Assembly (NCBI GenBank): GCA_024362935.1
Contig: JANCRA010000004.1
Location: 27,085,121 to 27,149,120 of the forward strand
Reading direction: 5' to 3'
From: Setophaga petechia
Taxonomy: Eukaryota; Chordata; Aves; Passeriformes; Parulidae
Length of the DNA stretch: 64,000 bases
Part shown: piece after piece, positions 13,300 to 25,320 of the stretch
Numbering within the stretch: the stretch's first letter is position 1
How the letters are laid out: each line of letters opens with the position of its first letter
Position numbers and translations under genes: made by a program
Notes under the pieces: generated by a model
Seen by the model: the letters and a program-made list of their open reading frames with translations, nothing else
What the model was told of the DNA's origin: nothing
Database searches by the model: none

Positions 13300-13425
13300 A
13301 ATGAAGGACCAATAGTCTCTTGGCCTTTCTGTAGGGTAGTTCATCCCTTTGTAACATAGGAATAATAATAATGATAATGATGATGGTAATGGTAATTATA
13401 ATAATACTTGTTTCCTTTGTAGAAA
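13300..13425 (+). mobile_element. Possible ancient MIR-like fragment with expanded AAT/GAT tract
   Basis: CTTGGCCTTTCTGTAGGG then CATCCCTTTGTAACATAGG, followed directly by an AAT/GAT tract, resembles the 3' part of MIR-like SINEs. The microsatellite at 13369-13409 could have grown from their AT-rich tail. Confidence 0.3.
13369..13409 (+). repeat. Imperfect AAT/GAT/GGT triplet microsatellite
   Basis: AATAATAATAATGATAATGA followed by GATGGTAATGGTAAT and ATAATAAT. Interrupted triplets; probably no longer expanding. Confidence 0.85.
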
Positions 13426-16400
13426 CCCTTTTAGATTCAGTGATGAAAAACAGTATCCAAAGTTAGAGTTAGTTGTTTCTTATGGTCTGAAAACAATAAT
13501 ATTTCTTCATAGCTTTGGAGAATCAGAATATTTATAGCTTTAGGGAATTACTTTCAAGTAGAAATCCATTTATTTATGACACTGTTTTTCAAAATGTGTC
13601 CATGTGTTAGTGTCAGAAGCCAGGATGTATTTGAGGGCATAGCTAGTTTAATCCAGTGTCTAATCCAAGTGCACTTTTAAAAAAAAATGTTGGTTTGAGG
13701 CATTAGTCATTTAGAAGAAGCAGAGACCTCAGACATGCAAGAAAGAAGGAGGAAGTATTGAATACACCTTCAGACTGTTTATAGAGACCATAAACATATC
13801 GCTTATACGCCATGTGATTTTGACCTTCCCCTTTCTGGCAGTGTCCTGGTGTTGTACTTTGCTGTTCTCAGATCCAAGGTACCTGCAGCAAGGTAAGATT
13901 AGATGAGTTCCTTGGGACTGCTCCTCTTGTTGGTGGAGGACCATGGCAATGATGCTGCTCAAATAGACCCAGCTGGGATCGACCTCTCTCCTCTGTGGCT
14001 GGGTCCTTATGCCCCTTTTAATCCAGGGCTTAGTGCAATGCTTCCTGAATCTATTAGTCGACTACTGAGGGAGATGGCAAGGAAATTGGACAAATCCCAG
14101 CCAAGGGTGAAGGTCTGGGAGGGCACTGGTTTGCTCCCTTGTGGTAACAGCAAAGGCAGGGCTTCTTTCCATGCAGCTGCATAGAGGGATGCATGCATCT
14201 CTCTTTGGATAACAAGGAAGGCCTGGAGCAAGATAGGGGATGCAGGAAACAGTACAGGAAACCATGAAATAAGTCAGTTTGGAGCTTAAGGGCTCCCCTT
14301 CTACAGGATTACAAGGTGTCTGTTCAGCATGGCCCCAGCCCTGCCTTCATGCTGCCTCAGGCACCTGGCTGTGATGGGGAGGGCCACCAAGAAAGGGAAG
14401 GGATTTGAAATTGCTTCTCTTTGGAAGAGACATTTTAGTTTTTGACAGATGTATGAAAGGTATGAGGATACGGTGATGATTACCTTCTGCTCCATTAGTG
14501 AGTGACTAGGGAGGATATTAAATGGCAGATATTAAGCTTAAACATTTAAATGTCTGCAGGATTGGATAACTTCCAGGAATTGGCCAAAGAGCTTTCTGAA
14601 CCATTAGTGTCGACACAATGAAAAATAAAAAATGGAACACCGAAGACATTGAAAAGGGTTGGAAAAAAGCCAATATTTTAAATGAGTTAATGGAATGAGT
14701 GGGGCAGTAAATGCTTCTGAACCTACATCCATCACTGGAGGGAATGGAATGACTGGTACAGGATGCAATTGACAAAGTGAAGGGTTCTAGCCTCCATCAC
14801 AGGTTGATTATAAACCAATAGTAATTGCTACTATACAAAATGATGACAGTCCCCCCACTGAATGAATTTACTGGGGAACTGTGGAGTGCAAAGGCAACCA
14901 TACATAGGAAACTGTTGTCCATTTGCAGCTGAACCTGAAAGAATCTGCTGTACACATGGCACCCTTCAACACAGCATTTCTCTGAAAGAAACCCCTGAAA
15001 TTTTCACAAGTCAAGTGTGGGACTGAGTTTTCTGCTTGGTGTAACACTAAGCAGTGATATGAACAGGTTAGCTAAATATGTTGAGCTAGGCTGTTTATCT
15101 GTCACTGAAATGTATATTTCAAAGCCACCAAGTGGCAGATCTTGAAATGAAGAGTATAAGCTACAAGGGAGGCTGTGGAGTGCTGTGGTTCCTAAAAGAA
15201 CAGGAGAGATCTATGAATATGCCTAACTGAACATAGGCTCCCTGTGCCATGCTCTGCTGGGGGTATCAAATATGTTCCTCAGAGACAGAAGGCAATATAC
15301 TCAAATGTTCAAGTCTGGTCTCACTCATAAAGAAGGAAACTAGTGCAGTTGAGTTCTGCCTCCCACTGCTCCATATGTAAGTGTGTGTCATGCATTTTTA
15401 GAAATAGATAGCTGCTACTATGTGTTAAATACTACTCTATAGATGGCATGAAACAGCCAAAACTGTTTTAAATTGTGTTAAGAGAGTAATTTGTTTATTC
15501 CTATGATACTATTCCTGCTATAGATTCAAGACCTACAGCAAATCAAATATCAAAGCTGAACAGCCCTTCCTGTTATGCCATGGACAAAGTTCAACTGAGT
15601 CTTCCAGTGGCTTACTTTTTATTTGCCTTTTGCTATTGCATAAAAAGATGAACACTCCTTTCAAGGGATAGCCCTGAGTTTGGGTTCCAGGTGGTCTGGT
15701 TAACATGTCTTCCTCATAAGCTATCTTTCTTTGTTTGAACTGGTCCAAACAGCTACCAAATAGTTAAGTCAGACTCTTGCAAATTATTTAGTGTATGTCC
15801 TTCGGCTGTCTGCAATTCTAGTTTAACGAAATTATCTGAATTCATTACAAGAAGATGAGTTCTAATGTTGTGTGAAGGCTGTCTGAGAGACTGTGAGCAG
15901 CGCACCTTGTTAAGTAACACAAGGGACTTGACTTTCAGGCTCAAGTTGCCTAAAATAAACTCAACATCTCATACATTCCCACCTAATGCTCCCCCCGCCT
16001 CTGCCCCTAGACAAAGTCAGTCTGTGTTCATGCAGTGCCCATTTTGTGCAATCCAGCAGCAGCAGACCTCATGTTAGATGGGTGATGAGGAATTGGCTCT
16101 TGCTCCTTGTTTGCTAGCAGTGGATTCTGCAGTACTTGCAGAGCAGGACCCTGGTGGCCCAGGTGTCACAGGGACGTGGAGTAGGGCATGGCCACCCCAG
16201 TCTTTTCCCCCAACATCTTTCTTGTGACCAGCATTGACTGAGACTGTGGCTGAAGGAGTGAATTCAGATTAACTCCTTCTTGCAGCTGGGCAACACAATG
16301 GGCATTTTGAGGTCACAAGTATTCTTGAAAAGCACCCAAGTAATTGTGAGGGTTTATTCCTTTTGCACTGGAAATGGGGTGTAAAAGCAATACAGTTTTT

Positions 16401-16789
16401 GGTGTGGCAGCAAACATGATCTGAAGGATCAATGCAGATTTCTCACAGCTTTCTGAAGGTTTCTTTGTGAAACAATCATGTGACATTTGGAAGCATATTA
16501 GTGCCATTAGTGCATATTAGTGGTATTATTTTTTGGTCATAAGCCATATGCCAGAGATCTTCCATAGGACCAGCATGCAGCCAGCAGGGCTGTGTGTGGA
16601 CTCTGGGGTATACTGTACATTAAAATATATGACAGGACCCAGATTTGAGGCTGGCCTCAAATTTGCAAAAAGAGAGCCTAAAATATTTTGTTTCTGCTTT
16701 GCTGCTTGAGAGCCCTGAATGAGAAAGCAGAAGTCTTCACATTATTCACTTCAAGTGTGATTTCCACCCTGCCCCCCGCCCCCTCTTTT
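13426..16789. other. Intergenic, no gene seen
   Basis: Only the ancient LINE fragment at 14540-14690 is recognisable. The rest appears unique, with short chance frames. Confidence 0.65.
14540..14690 (+). mobile_element. Ancient CR1/L2-like reverse-transcriptase fragment
   Basis: The + strand retains a line of RT-like codons: CTGCAGGATTGGATAAC, then GAATTGGCCAAAGAGCTTTC (ELAKELSEP), and about 70 bases on GGTTGGAAAAAAGCCAA (GWKKAN). The spacing fits the N-terminal RT region of older CR1-type LINEs. It is strongly diverged and frameshifted. Confidence 0.45.
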
Positions 16790-18490
16790 TTTTCTTTTGG
16801 TCCAGCCGCAAACTTCATTCTCAATTTCCTGAATACTGATGCAAGGTCTGTGCTTCGCAAATGGTGCATTTACAGCGTGTCAGCCAGCTGTGCAGGCAGG
16901 AGTAGGGACGTGCAGCTGATGGGTTTACCGCGGAAATTAGGGGGAAGGGTATTAGAGTGTTTCTCTGGGGAGTGGAGAGGCTCCAGTGAGAGCGTAATGA
17001 CCCCTGGAAGAGGCTGGTGCCAGGAGAATTGGTGCGAGCAGAGGCGGGAGGAAGAGTAGGCGACCCGAGGGACTGTGTGTCTTGCTGGGGGGAGGGTGCA
17101 CAAGTGTGAAACTTGGTTTTGCTGCCTTCAAGTGTTGCAGATGTTCCTTTCCTGGGATTAGACGCTGGGAAAAGAGCAATGTGTAAAACCTTCAGCTTTA
17201 TTAGTTATTAATATTATCATCATAATCATCTAACTGTTGTGTAAAATTGCAAATATTTATTCAGCTTTTACGCTAGCATATTTCGACCAGACTTGTGGGT
17301 TTGCAAATTAGTGAAATCATAGGATCCGTCAGACATTTTACAAGCACAAATGCAATGATAACATCTAATTGCAGGGATCTGAGACTGTCTGACTGCAGAT
17401 GGGATGCTATTAACCTCTTTCTGTCTGTTACAGATGTGTCAGAAAATTGTCAGGACAGTGTTAAGACACTCCAAATCTGTGTGGTGTAGCAAACCATTAG
17501 GTCCTGACTCAGCAAGGATTTAGTCCGTGCTTAGGCCAATGCATTTGCAAACACTCCTGTTGCAACAGTGCTTTCAAGTCACTTCTGTGTATAATCTAAC
17601 CCAGGCACAGAAATGATTGAAGTAGCAGTATCCTGAAAAGTAACAATTATCTTAATACACCTCATCACAATACATGGGAGGTGCTGGAATACTAGCTCTA
17701 TTTGATTCTAAATTGTGACGGTAGGATACTCTGTCAGTCAGACTGACATTGTTGGATGACTGATTTGCTTCCATAGCAGTTGTTTGTTCTTTAATTCCCG
17801 GTAATGATCATTTTCATGCTTCCAAAGTCCTGGCTACTTTCAGCTTTCAACGGTAATACCTCCTGTAGGTGCCTGCCGGAGGAATCCTCTGCATAAGCTT
17901 TGCTCCTTTATAGGTGAAACGGGGAACATTTTTCCTTATTTCTTACTGGTTCTGCAAAGCATTTTTTAGGCTCAGGTATGCAAATTCTATCCTATTTTGA
18001 CCACTTTTTATGCAGACGGTAAATTAATAAAAGAGAAAACGATGTAATTAATTCAGAGAAGTGATGTCAGTGGAAACCTTTCAGGTGTGTTTAGTGTAGC
18101 AGTGACCAGTAAGCACACGTTCAGTCTGGTTTCATGGATGGCCTGCCCATCCGTGGCTGTAAAGGAAAACCCGGCGCTAATGGAAGTCTTTCCACAGCTC
18201 TGTACAAGTCGTTTGAGGAGCTGCGCTCAGCAGATCTGCAGGAGCGTAACCCGTGGGTGACACCTTGTGAGCAAAGCCGGGGAAGCCTCGGCTGCCAAAC
18301 TCCCTCCTCACACAGAGCTGCAGGCGCAAACCTTGCGGGAGCAGGGCTGCCTCTTTTTGTTATTTATATTTATCCTGTCTCCGCCAGGAGGGTGGGGAGA
18401 GCAGCACTGGTGGAAATGAAGGTGTGGAAATGAACGCTACCGTGACACCAGTGGGAGCCAGCGGTGGGGACAGCGGCACTCTGCCTGGCA
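16790..18490. promoter_or_regulatory. Candidate regulatory block with retained CpGs
   Basis: Two CpG-retaining pieces (16800-17080 and 18130-18490) flank AT-rich homeodomain-like sequence (17190-17285, and GACGGTAAATTAATAAAAG near 18016). No transposon is visible. CpG retention with AT-rich motif clusters suggests conserved regulatory DNA 12-14 kb upstream of GADD45G. No cross-species alignment was possible. Confidence 0.35.
17732..17748. other. 17-base palindrome TGTCAGTC-A-GACTGACA
   Basis: Perfect dyad with a one-base centre and two outward TGACA (MEIS/TGIF-type) cores, inside the 16.8-18.5 kb candidate regulatory block. Confidence 0.5.
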
Positions 18491-18723
18491 GTGGCACCCA
18501 CTAAGGAAAAACCAAGAGCCCTTCTTTGGTTACAGTCATCCTTTTCTGATGAGTTGCCTGGCAGTTTATGGTTAGAACAGTTTTTTCAGAGTGGTCTTGC
18601 CTAACTGGTAATGATATACACAAGGCTGAAAGCTGCAAGTGACAATGACTGTTATGTGCTCTGTTTTACCAAATACCAAGGCCCACACACACAAAAAAAA
18701 ATAAGTTTGGCTTAAAGATGATG

Positions 18724-18752
18724 TATTTATTTATTTATTTATTTATTTATTT
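18724..18752 (+). repeat. (ATTT)n microsatellite
   Basis: About seven perfect TATT/ATTT units, followed at once by the near-palindrome CAAAATTTAAAAATTTTG (18753-18770). Confidence 0.95.
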
Positions 18753-18944
18753 CAAAATTTAAAAATTTTGCTGTTGGTCTATATATTTCATTCACTTCCA
18801 GCTTTTTTTCCTCAAACTATGCGAGTCAAAAAGCCTTAATTCAAAATACAAATAGCTTCTCTCGACTAGCATGAATCCCGGAACTGGGAGATTTAAAATT
18901 GCAGAAAACATGCAGGATTTCAGCCAGTCTGCTAATCCTGTTTT

Positions 18945-19060
18945 GCACATGTGGAACTAGGCCAGGCACAAAGAGCTTTACCGTTTTGTCCAGGGTTACA
19001 TACAATTTCAGAGTTAGATGTGCTGGTGTCCAGATTACTAAACAAGCCTTCCTCTTCTGA
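18945..19060 (-). mobile_element. Possible ancient MIR-like SINE
   Basis: The + strand reads like a degraded reverse MIR core: ACATGTGGAACTAGGCCAGG, then AGAGCTTTACCGTTTTGTCC and AGGGTTACATACAATTTCAG. Too divergent to classify by eye. Confidence 0.3.
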
Positions 19061-19880
19061 AAAACAGAGATGACAAAATTCTTACAGTATATTCCCCATT
19101 TCAAACCACAATATGAGGTTACTTGGCCACCACTCTGTTTGATCCTTACTAGCAAGCACCAAGGTATCTGTATGATTTCTGGGCTTTTCTTCAGTAATTG
19201 TCTTATTTTTTTACAGTTGCTTCTATGTTCTGAACAACAACTGCTTGTCACACAGTGCTGTGCAATGGAAAAGATCTCTGTAACAAATTCGGTCTTATTA
19301 TTGCTTTATAAATGTCATAGTCAATGGCCCCAGACTTTCTTAAGCAGCTAGGAGTGGGTCACTTCTCCAGATGCATGTATCTTAAACACTGAATAGAAAC
19401 AGAGTTAAGTTGACTAAGTGGTAAGTGAAGTTCACATCTTCCTCCTATTGTATCCACACAGACTGGAGCTAAGGGAAACTATATTTCTAGAAACGTGATA
19501 CCGTTCTTAGATTTTGAAATAGACATTTAGGATCCCTCCCAGAAAGGTGGGAGGCACCTCGTGGCGTGCTGAGGGCTTGAAGACATGCCTATTTTAACCA
19601 CTAGAGGTCCATTTCACACAAGTCCTTTTCAGAATAGAGAGTGTATTCCATATTAGTAATTTTAAACCCTTGCAAGCTGGAACAAATATTTCAAAAGATA
19701 TTTAAACTGTTTTGATTTAAGTGACTGGTATGAGAATGCCACCTGAAAAGATAACTTGTATTTTTTGTTTTCTGGTATTTCTTGCAATAACAGGTAGATC
19801 TTTTTTTTTTCTTTTAAACACTCATCAATTCAGCAGATTACTGAAGAATACTAAACAAGAAGATACACTACTGTGTATAT

Positions 19881-19938
19881 GCTGGTAATTTGATTACTGA
19901 TTTCTCACTGCTGGTAATTTGATTACTGATTTCTCACT
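19881..19938 (+). repeat. Perfect 29-base tandem duplication
   Basis: Two identical 29-base units, each starting GCTGGTAATTTGATTACTGA, at 19881-19909 and 19910-19938. Zero differences imply a recent duplication. Confidence 0.97.
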
Positions 19939-22244
19939 CCTAAATATGGAGGATGAAGTCACTGCAAGATAAGTGATGAAAGCCTACTCTGGCATCCTTA
20001 TCTTTTTCTCAGAATGTTTGGTGGCACAAGTCAAAGGAGTTTGCTAATGGCCCCTCTTTTCTATATTAGACAAATTACAGAGACAGAGCCCCATGCTGGG
20101 AAATGAAACACTGTGCCCTAAAATGAATTATCAAATGAAGAGCTGTGCGGAGAGGAGTCACTGTGCAGTAAGTTTGTCTGTGACTTTAAAGAAGCCTCTC
20201 CAGTCAAAGATGTTGTGCATGGCTTTGGGTACACAACTACAGAAAGAGTCTGAAGGGTAGGGCTTGGTGGGTGCAAGTTGAAGGGCCAAGATCTTATTCC
20301 TCCAGTATATTGGTATTTGTCCCTCAGATTCTACTGTGCCTGTACCCCAAACTGAATTGTTGCCAGTGTGAGTGTCTAGAGCAATCTCAGACTTTCAATG
20401 CCACTTTTCTAAAGCTCAGCCCAGTTTGCCCGCCTTGAGAGTCCAGAGGGCACAGTCTGCATCTGTAAAACAGAACTGAGCACCAAATGCAGTGCACTGT
20501 TCTGCCTGGGCAAACCCAGGACCAGGGGCCTCCTGCCTTCTGTTGCTTCTGCCTCTGTTTATTCAGCTGGCAGAAAAATCTTTGCTCAGTGTTTTCCTAC
20601 ATCCCACTTTCCATTCCCTGTCAGGGCTGTCAGAAGATCTCCCTGGGCATATTTTTGGTTGGAAATACAGGCCATGCTTGACACCCTCTCTCTTCAGGCA
20701 TTACCAGCAGGGAGCTCCACTCCTCACCAAACCCCAGTATGTGTTGCACTTGAGAGAGTCCTGCTCAGACACTCTGCTTTTCCTGCTTATGGCAGGTAGC
20801 TGGGACTGGGGAAGCTGCATTCTGGTTCCATGTGGTGCAGCCCTGCATCTTTCACTTAAGGCTTGTTGATGATGAACAACATCAGGTGTCAGGGGCTAGG
20901 CATAATTCACTGCTGACAGAGCTTATGCTGTTGGTTAGATACTGAATTTTTAATTGTCAGTAAGATCGTCTACCTGATGTCCAGGCTCATACACAAACTG
21001 ACTGGAACCAGAGAAGTTCTAGGTGTTCACACTTTCTGAAAACAGTGTTATACCCATGCTGCAGACAACAGCTGATCACAACACGTGCCTCAAGGGTAGG
21101 CTACCTGCTACCCCACTTCTTATGTACACCATCTGTGCCCTTCCCTACCACACTTTTCCCACACCAGATGAACAACTAATGTCCAGGTGGAAACCCATGA
21201 TTTAGGTTTGAACTAAAATCCCATGCTCAGTAACTTAGGTATCAGGCTATATGGGGAAATGGCAAGGAATTAAACATAGCAACATAAGAAAATAAAAACC
21301 AGCAGAGCAACAGTGACAGCTTAGCCAGGTGGCACACACATAATTTAATAAAATTAGTTAAAGCTATCTCAGTGAATTTCAAGATGGACAATTAACTAGT
21401 AAAACATGATAGCAAGGAATAATAGTCCTGCAGTTCCTTTGTACTCAATAGCTCTCCACTGGCCTTTTGTCCTATACAGTGTGAAACTGCACCTGAATGT
21501 TATGTTGTATTTCCGTACATTCATCAAGTGTCACCACTTGCTTTTTGTAACCTTATCCATCAAAGAGTGCAACTGGATTTCACTTCATGGGGTCATTCAT
21601 GGCTCACTTCTCACTATGATATTTGGAGCATTTGATTAACAAGATCTCAAAGAGGAAGTCTGAACTTGGAGATACCATTACATAGTAGTTTAATTAATGT
21701 GCTTCTTTATATCTAAAGAAAATATCTCTGCTCATCTTTGTGGGTGAAAAGGAAAGAAAAGAATTGTCCATTTTCTAATTTTAAGCTTTTCTGATTTTTA
21801 CTGTCACAAAGATTGTTGGATACAAATGTTTTGATTTGATGTTGCTTGTGAGCAAGGAAAATTAGCAGTGAAGAGATGTCTCAGCAAGTAACTGAGATCA
21901 GTAAAAATTTTTTATGTTCTTACCTTTCATTTATTTTAAAGAAAAGGGTGAAGGGAAGGTAACCCTTCTCTCATCAGATCTCATTTCTTACCTGTTTAGA
22001 TATAAGCCTAAGTTTCATAGATTTTCTTTTTAAAAGCAAGAAAAAGCATATGGAAAAATTCAGAGTTGCACTTTTAAGGGTCTAGGCTGACCACCTGAAT
22101 TTTCATTCTCCGGTTGCCCATTCTGTTACACCTGCAACAGAAGACATCAAAGGATTAACAAAGGATCAGAGTATTTAGCTCAGATTTGCACATCTCTGCT
22201 AAGATATGAGAGACTCTTGACATAGGGCAACACATCTGCAAGTT

Positions 22245-22704
22245 ACAGAATCACAGAATCAATCAGGCTGGAAAAGATGTCCAAAACCATCGAATCTAAC
22301 CTTTGACTGATCACCACCCTGTCAACTAGACCACAGCATTGGGTGCTACATCTAGTAATTTCTTGAACATCTCCACAGTGATTCCACCATCTCCCTGGGC
22401 AGCCAATTTCAACATTTAACAACTGTTTCTACCCTGAGTTTAGCTCAGCTATTAGCATGGCACTAATAACACCAAGATTGTGGGTTCAATCCCAATATGG
22501 GCCATTCACTTAAGAGTTGGAACTGATGATCCTTGAGGATCATCAGTGCCTTCCAACTCAGAATATTCTTTGAAGAAATTTCTCCTGGTGTCCAACCTGA
22601 ACTTTCCTTGATGCATCTTCGGGCTGTTTCTTATGGTTGGCTCCTGTCAGGCAGTTGTAGAGAATGACAATGCCTCCCATGAACCTCCTTTTCTGCAGAC
22701 TAAA
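22245..22704 (-). mobile_element. CR1 LINE 3' fragment, interrupted by a SINE
   Basis: Read on the minus strand this is the 3' part of CR1, ending at about 22245 with the CR1-type tail (CAGAATCACAGAATC as seen on +). The + strand shows typical reverse CR1 phrases such as CTCCCTGGGCAGCC at 22391 and CCAACCTGAACTTTCC at 22592. A SINE at 22431-22565 splits it; the two halves join in register when the SINE is removed. Confidence 0.85.
22431..22565 (+). mobile_element. TguSINE1-type SINE (tRNA-Ile head, CR1 tail)
   Basis: The head (22431-22505) resembles tRNA-Ile(AAT): A-box TTAGCTCAG near 22439, anticodon loop CTAATAA with AAT at 22465-22467, B-box GGTTCAATCC at 22483-22492, and acceptor end ATGGGCCA. 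The tail (22515-22565) is CR1-like (GAGTTGGAACTGATGATCC, TTCCAACTCAGAATA) and contains a perfect hairpin at 22522-22547. This build matches TguSINE1, mobilised by CR1 enzymes in passerines. TTCT flanks both sides and may be a 4-base target duplication. It lies inside the CR1 fragment and is therefore younger. Confidence 0.8.
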
Positions 22705-22724
22705 GTAAGTTGGGCAGAGAAGGG

Positions 22725-23380
22725 ATTGAGAGCAGCCCTGCCCTGAAGACTTGGGGGTGCTGGTGGGTGAGAGGCTGGACATGACCCAGCCATGGGCACT
22801 CCCAGCCCAGAGAGCCAAACGTGTCCTGGGCTGCATCCAAAGCAGCGTGGGCAGCAGGGGAGGGAGGGGATTCTGCCCCTCTGCTCTGCTCTGGGGAGAG
22901 CCCACCTGGAACCCTGCAGCCAGCTCTGGGGTCCCAGCACAGGAACAACATGGAGCTGCTTGAAAGAGTCCAAGGGAGGGCCACTAAGTTGATCAGAGGA
23001 CAGGAGCACCTCCCCTACGAAGACAGGATGAGGAAGTTGGGGCTGTTCATTATGGAGAAGGTTGTATGGAGAACCCACAGGAACCTTCCAGTATATGAAA
23101 GTGAATACTGGAGAAGGGATCCTTTGTCAGGATAGGACAGAGAGTAATGAGTTCACACTGAAAGAGGGGAAAATTAGGCTAGATATATAGAAGAACTATT
23201 GATTGTGAGGGTGGTGGCACTATTTACTGTGGGGCACTGGAATAGGTTGCCCAGTTCAAGGCGAGGTTGGATGGAGCTTTCAAATTGATCTGATGGAAGA
23301 TGTCTCTGCCCATGACAGGAGCAATGGAACTAGATGGTCTCAAATTTCCTTCCTAACCAAACCATTCTATGATTCTGTGA
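22725..23380 (+). mobile_element. CR1 LINE, 5'-truncated, sense orientation
   Basis: Carries the degraded C-terminal part of the CR1 reverse-transcriptase ORF (DLGVLVGERLDM, then NNMELLERVQ in another frame), followed by the 3' UTR and the terminal ATTCTATGATTCTGTGA at 23364-23380. Frame breaks show it is dead. It faces the CR1 at 22245-22704, with about 20 bases between them. Confidence 0.9.
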
Positions 23381-24847
23381 CCCGTCTTCTTTGTGAATTA
23401 CATTTCTTTGTGCTGCAGAATTACCAGTGAAATGAGTAATTCTGACAGCACCTGGGCTTAGGAAAGATTTTGCTCTTTTTTCGTTTAACAAACAGACAGC
23501 TCTTCAGTGATCTTCTTAAGCACTTGATTTTTAACATTTCTGGACATCTCTACAAAATACCAGTACACAACAAAAAAAATTGCTGATTAAGTTATGTAAA
23601 GATGTTAAAAAAATTCACTTTGGCATTGTGTGGAGCCATTCACTGGAAAAACTAACATCATCATTCAAATTTCTCTTTAATGTCATGTGGTTGGACTGGA
23701 GAGATAGCAAAACAAGGCTGTTCTTCAGCAGTGTTATTCTGCTGGAGGAGAGGGGCCCATATGCAGGCATTAGCAGATATGGCAGAAAAAAAAAATTGAG
23801 GAACTAAGGTAAGTAGGGATTAAAAACAGCTATATTATAAAAACCTCCAATTTTTATTTGTAACTGAGCCTTACTTGAGATTAATTTTGGCATCATCTAG
23901 AAGACTGTGAATTGGCAGCATTTTGAAGATAGTGCTGAGTGAATGGAGAGATAGAATCTGGGATTTTTTATTTGCCCCCCTTTCTTCTGGCTTGAATTAT
24001 TAACAAATATAACTTTTTGTGTCACTTATGTAATTTTCCAACCTTCCATCTAAAGCTACCCTATTAAGTAAGATTTCCAGGCATTCCTGGACAAGGTGTG
24101 TGCTCAGGAATAGTAAATTTGATGCTGCAAACTTCCTGGCACACAGGCTTCAATTGAACATGCATGCACAATCTGTCCAGTTTGGCCAGAAAACATAGGA
24201 TGTACTGAGCAGGGTGTTACGCAGCCTTAGTGCATATGGGCTGTGAATGTGTCTAGGATTACCAGTCACACAGCAGCCAGTCAGAGCTGCTGTGAATGCA
24301 CAATAAGCTTTCAGTTGCTGGACTTATAGACACACAGAAATCCCAGGAGAGAATCCTGAAAAATCCTGCCCTGATAAAATTCTGATCTGATGGAAAGAAA
24401 GCATTGCCAAGAAAACCTGGCTTTCAGCAGTTCTTAATGAAAAACAAAAAGAAAAAAAAAGAAAAAAAAAAAAGATTGTCAGGCCTCTCAGTATTTCTGA
24501 GACTCGTGAGCTGGAGTGTTGCAGAAGGTTCCCTGATGTGTAATCGGCTATCCCCCACAAACTGATTTACTGCTTTGGACTGCCCTTCTCAGCTCCAGTA
24601 TGATGTGAATTACGCAGATTTTAGCACAGTGCTGGGGAGGAAGCTGCTGCAGACGCTTACAGCTCACCATAGTCTGAATGTTGGCTTTTTTCTCCCTCTT
24701 TTTAATGCACACTGGAGTGGGTCTCTCAGGAGTGTAACAGTGGAGATAAGCATGAAAAGAAAAACATCTCCTGTCTGTAACTCCATTAGTCACTTCTGGT
24801 GGAGATGGTCTTGTTTAAAATACAAAACCCAAATATGCAGTGCTACT
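23381..24847. other. Spacer between CR1 copies
   Basis: AT-rich, with an A-rich run at 24438-24474; no gene or further repeat recognised. Confidence 0.6.
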
Positions 24848-25320
24848 GCAAGAATGACATTGAGGTGCTGGAGTGTACCCAGGGAGGGGCAATGGAACTG
24901 GTGAAAGGTCTTGAGAACAAGTCCTGTGAGGAGCAGATGAGGGATCTGGGGGTGCTCAGCCTAGAGAAAAGGAGGCTCAGGGGAGAACTTATCACTGTAC
25001 AACTGCCTAAAAGGAGGGTGTAGCCAGGTGTGGGTCTGTCTCTTCTTCCAGGTAACAAGTGATAGGACAAGAAGAAACAGACTCAAGTTGTGCTAAAGGA
25101 GGTTTAGATTGGATATTAGGAGAAATTTGTTCACCAGAAGGGTTGTCAAGCACTGGGATAGGCTGCCCAAGGAAGTGGTCAGGTCACCATCCCTGGAAGT
25201 ATTTAAAAGTTGTGCAGATGTGGGATTTAGGGACATGGTTCAGTAATGAAGATCAGAATGCTGGGCAAAGGGTTAAGCTTGATCATCTTAAAGGTCTTCT
25301 CCTACCTAAATGATTCTATG
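24848..25320 (+). mobile_element. CR1 LINE, 5'-truncated, sense orientation
   Basis: Begins in the end of the ORF (GACATTGAGGTGCTGGAG; translation includes [15 protein letters not shown]) and ends with TGATTCTATG at 25311-25320. The 3' region (AACAAGTGATAGGACAAG, GGTTTAGATTGGATATTAGG) is typical of CR1. Comparatively well preserved, but too short to be active. Confidence 0.92.

Larger units (their letters stand above)
18500..22244. other. Intergenic, no gene seen
   Basis: Holds the ATTT microsatellite, the possible MIR-like piece and the 29-base duplication; otherwise unique DNA without coding signal. Confidence 0.65.

Noticed and set aside
22431..22505. Functional tRNA-Ile gene
   Set aside because: The D-arm is decayed, the acceptor stem does not pair well, and a CR1 tail follows; it is a SINE head.
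22821..23135. Protein gene with NNMELLERVQ-type translation
   Set aside because: This is the truncated, frameshifted C-terminal part of the CR1 ORF, not a host gene.
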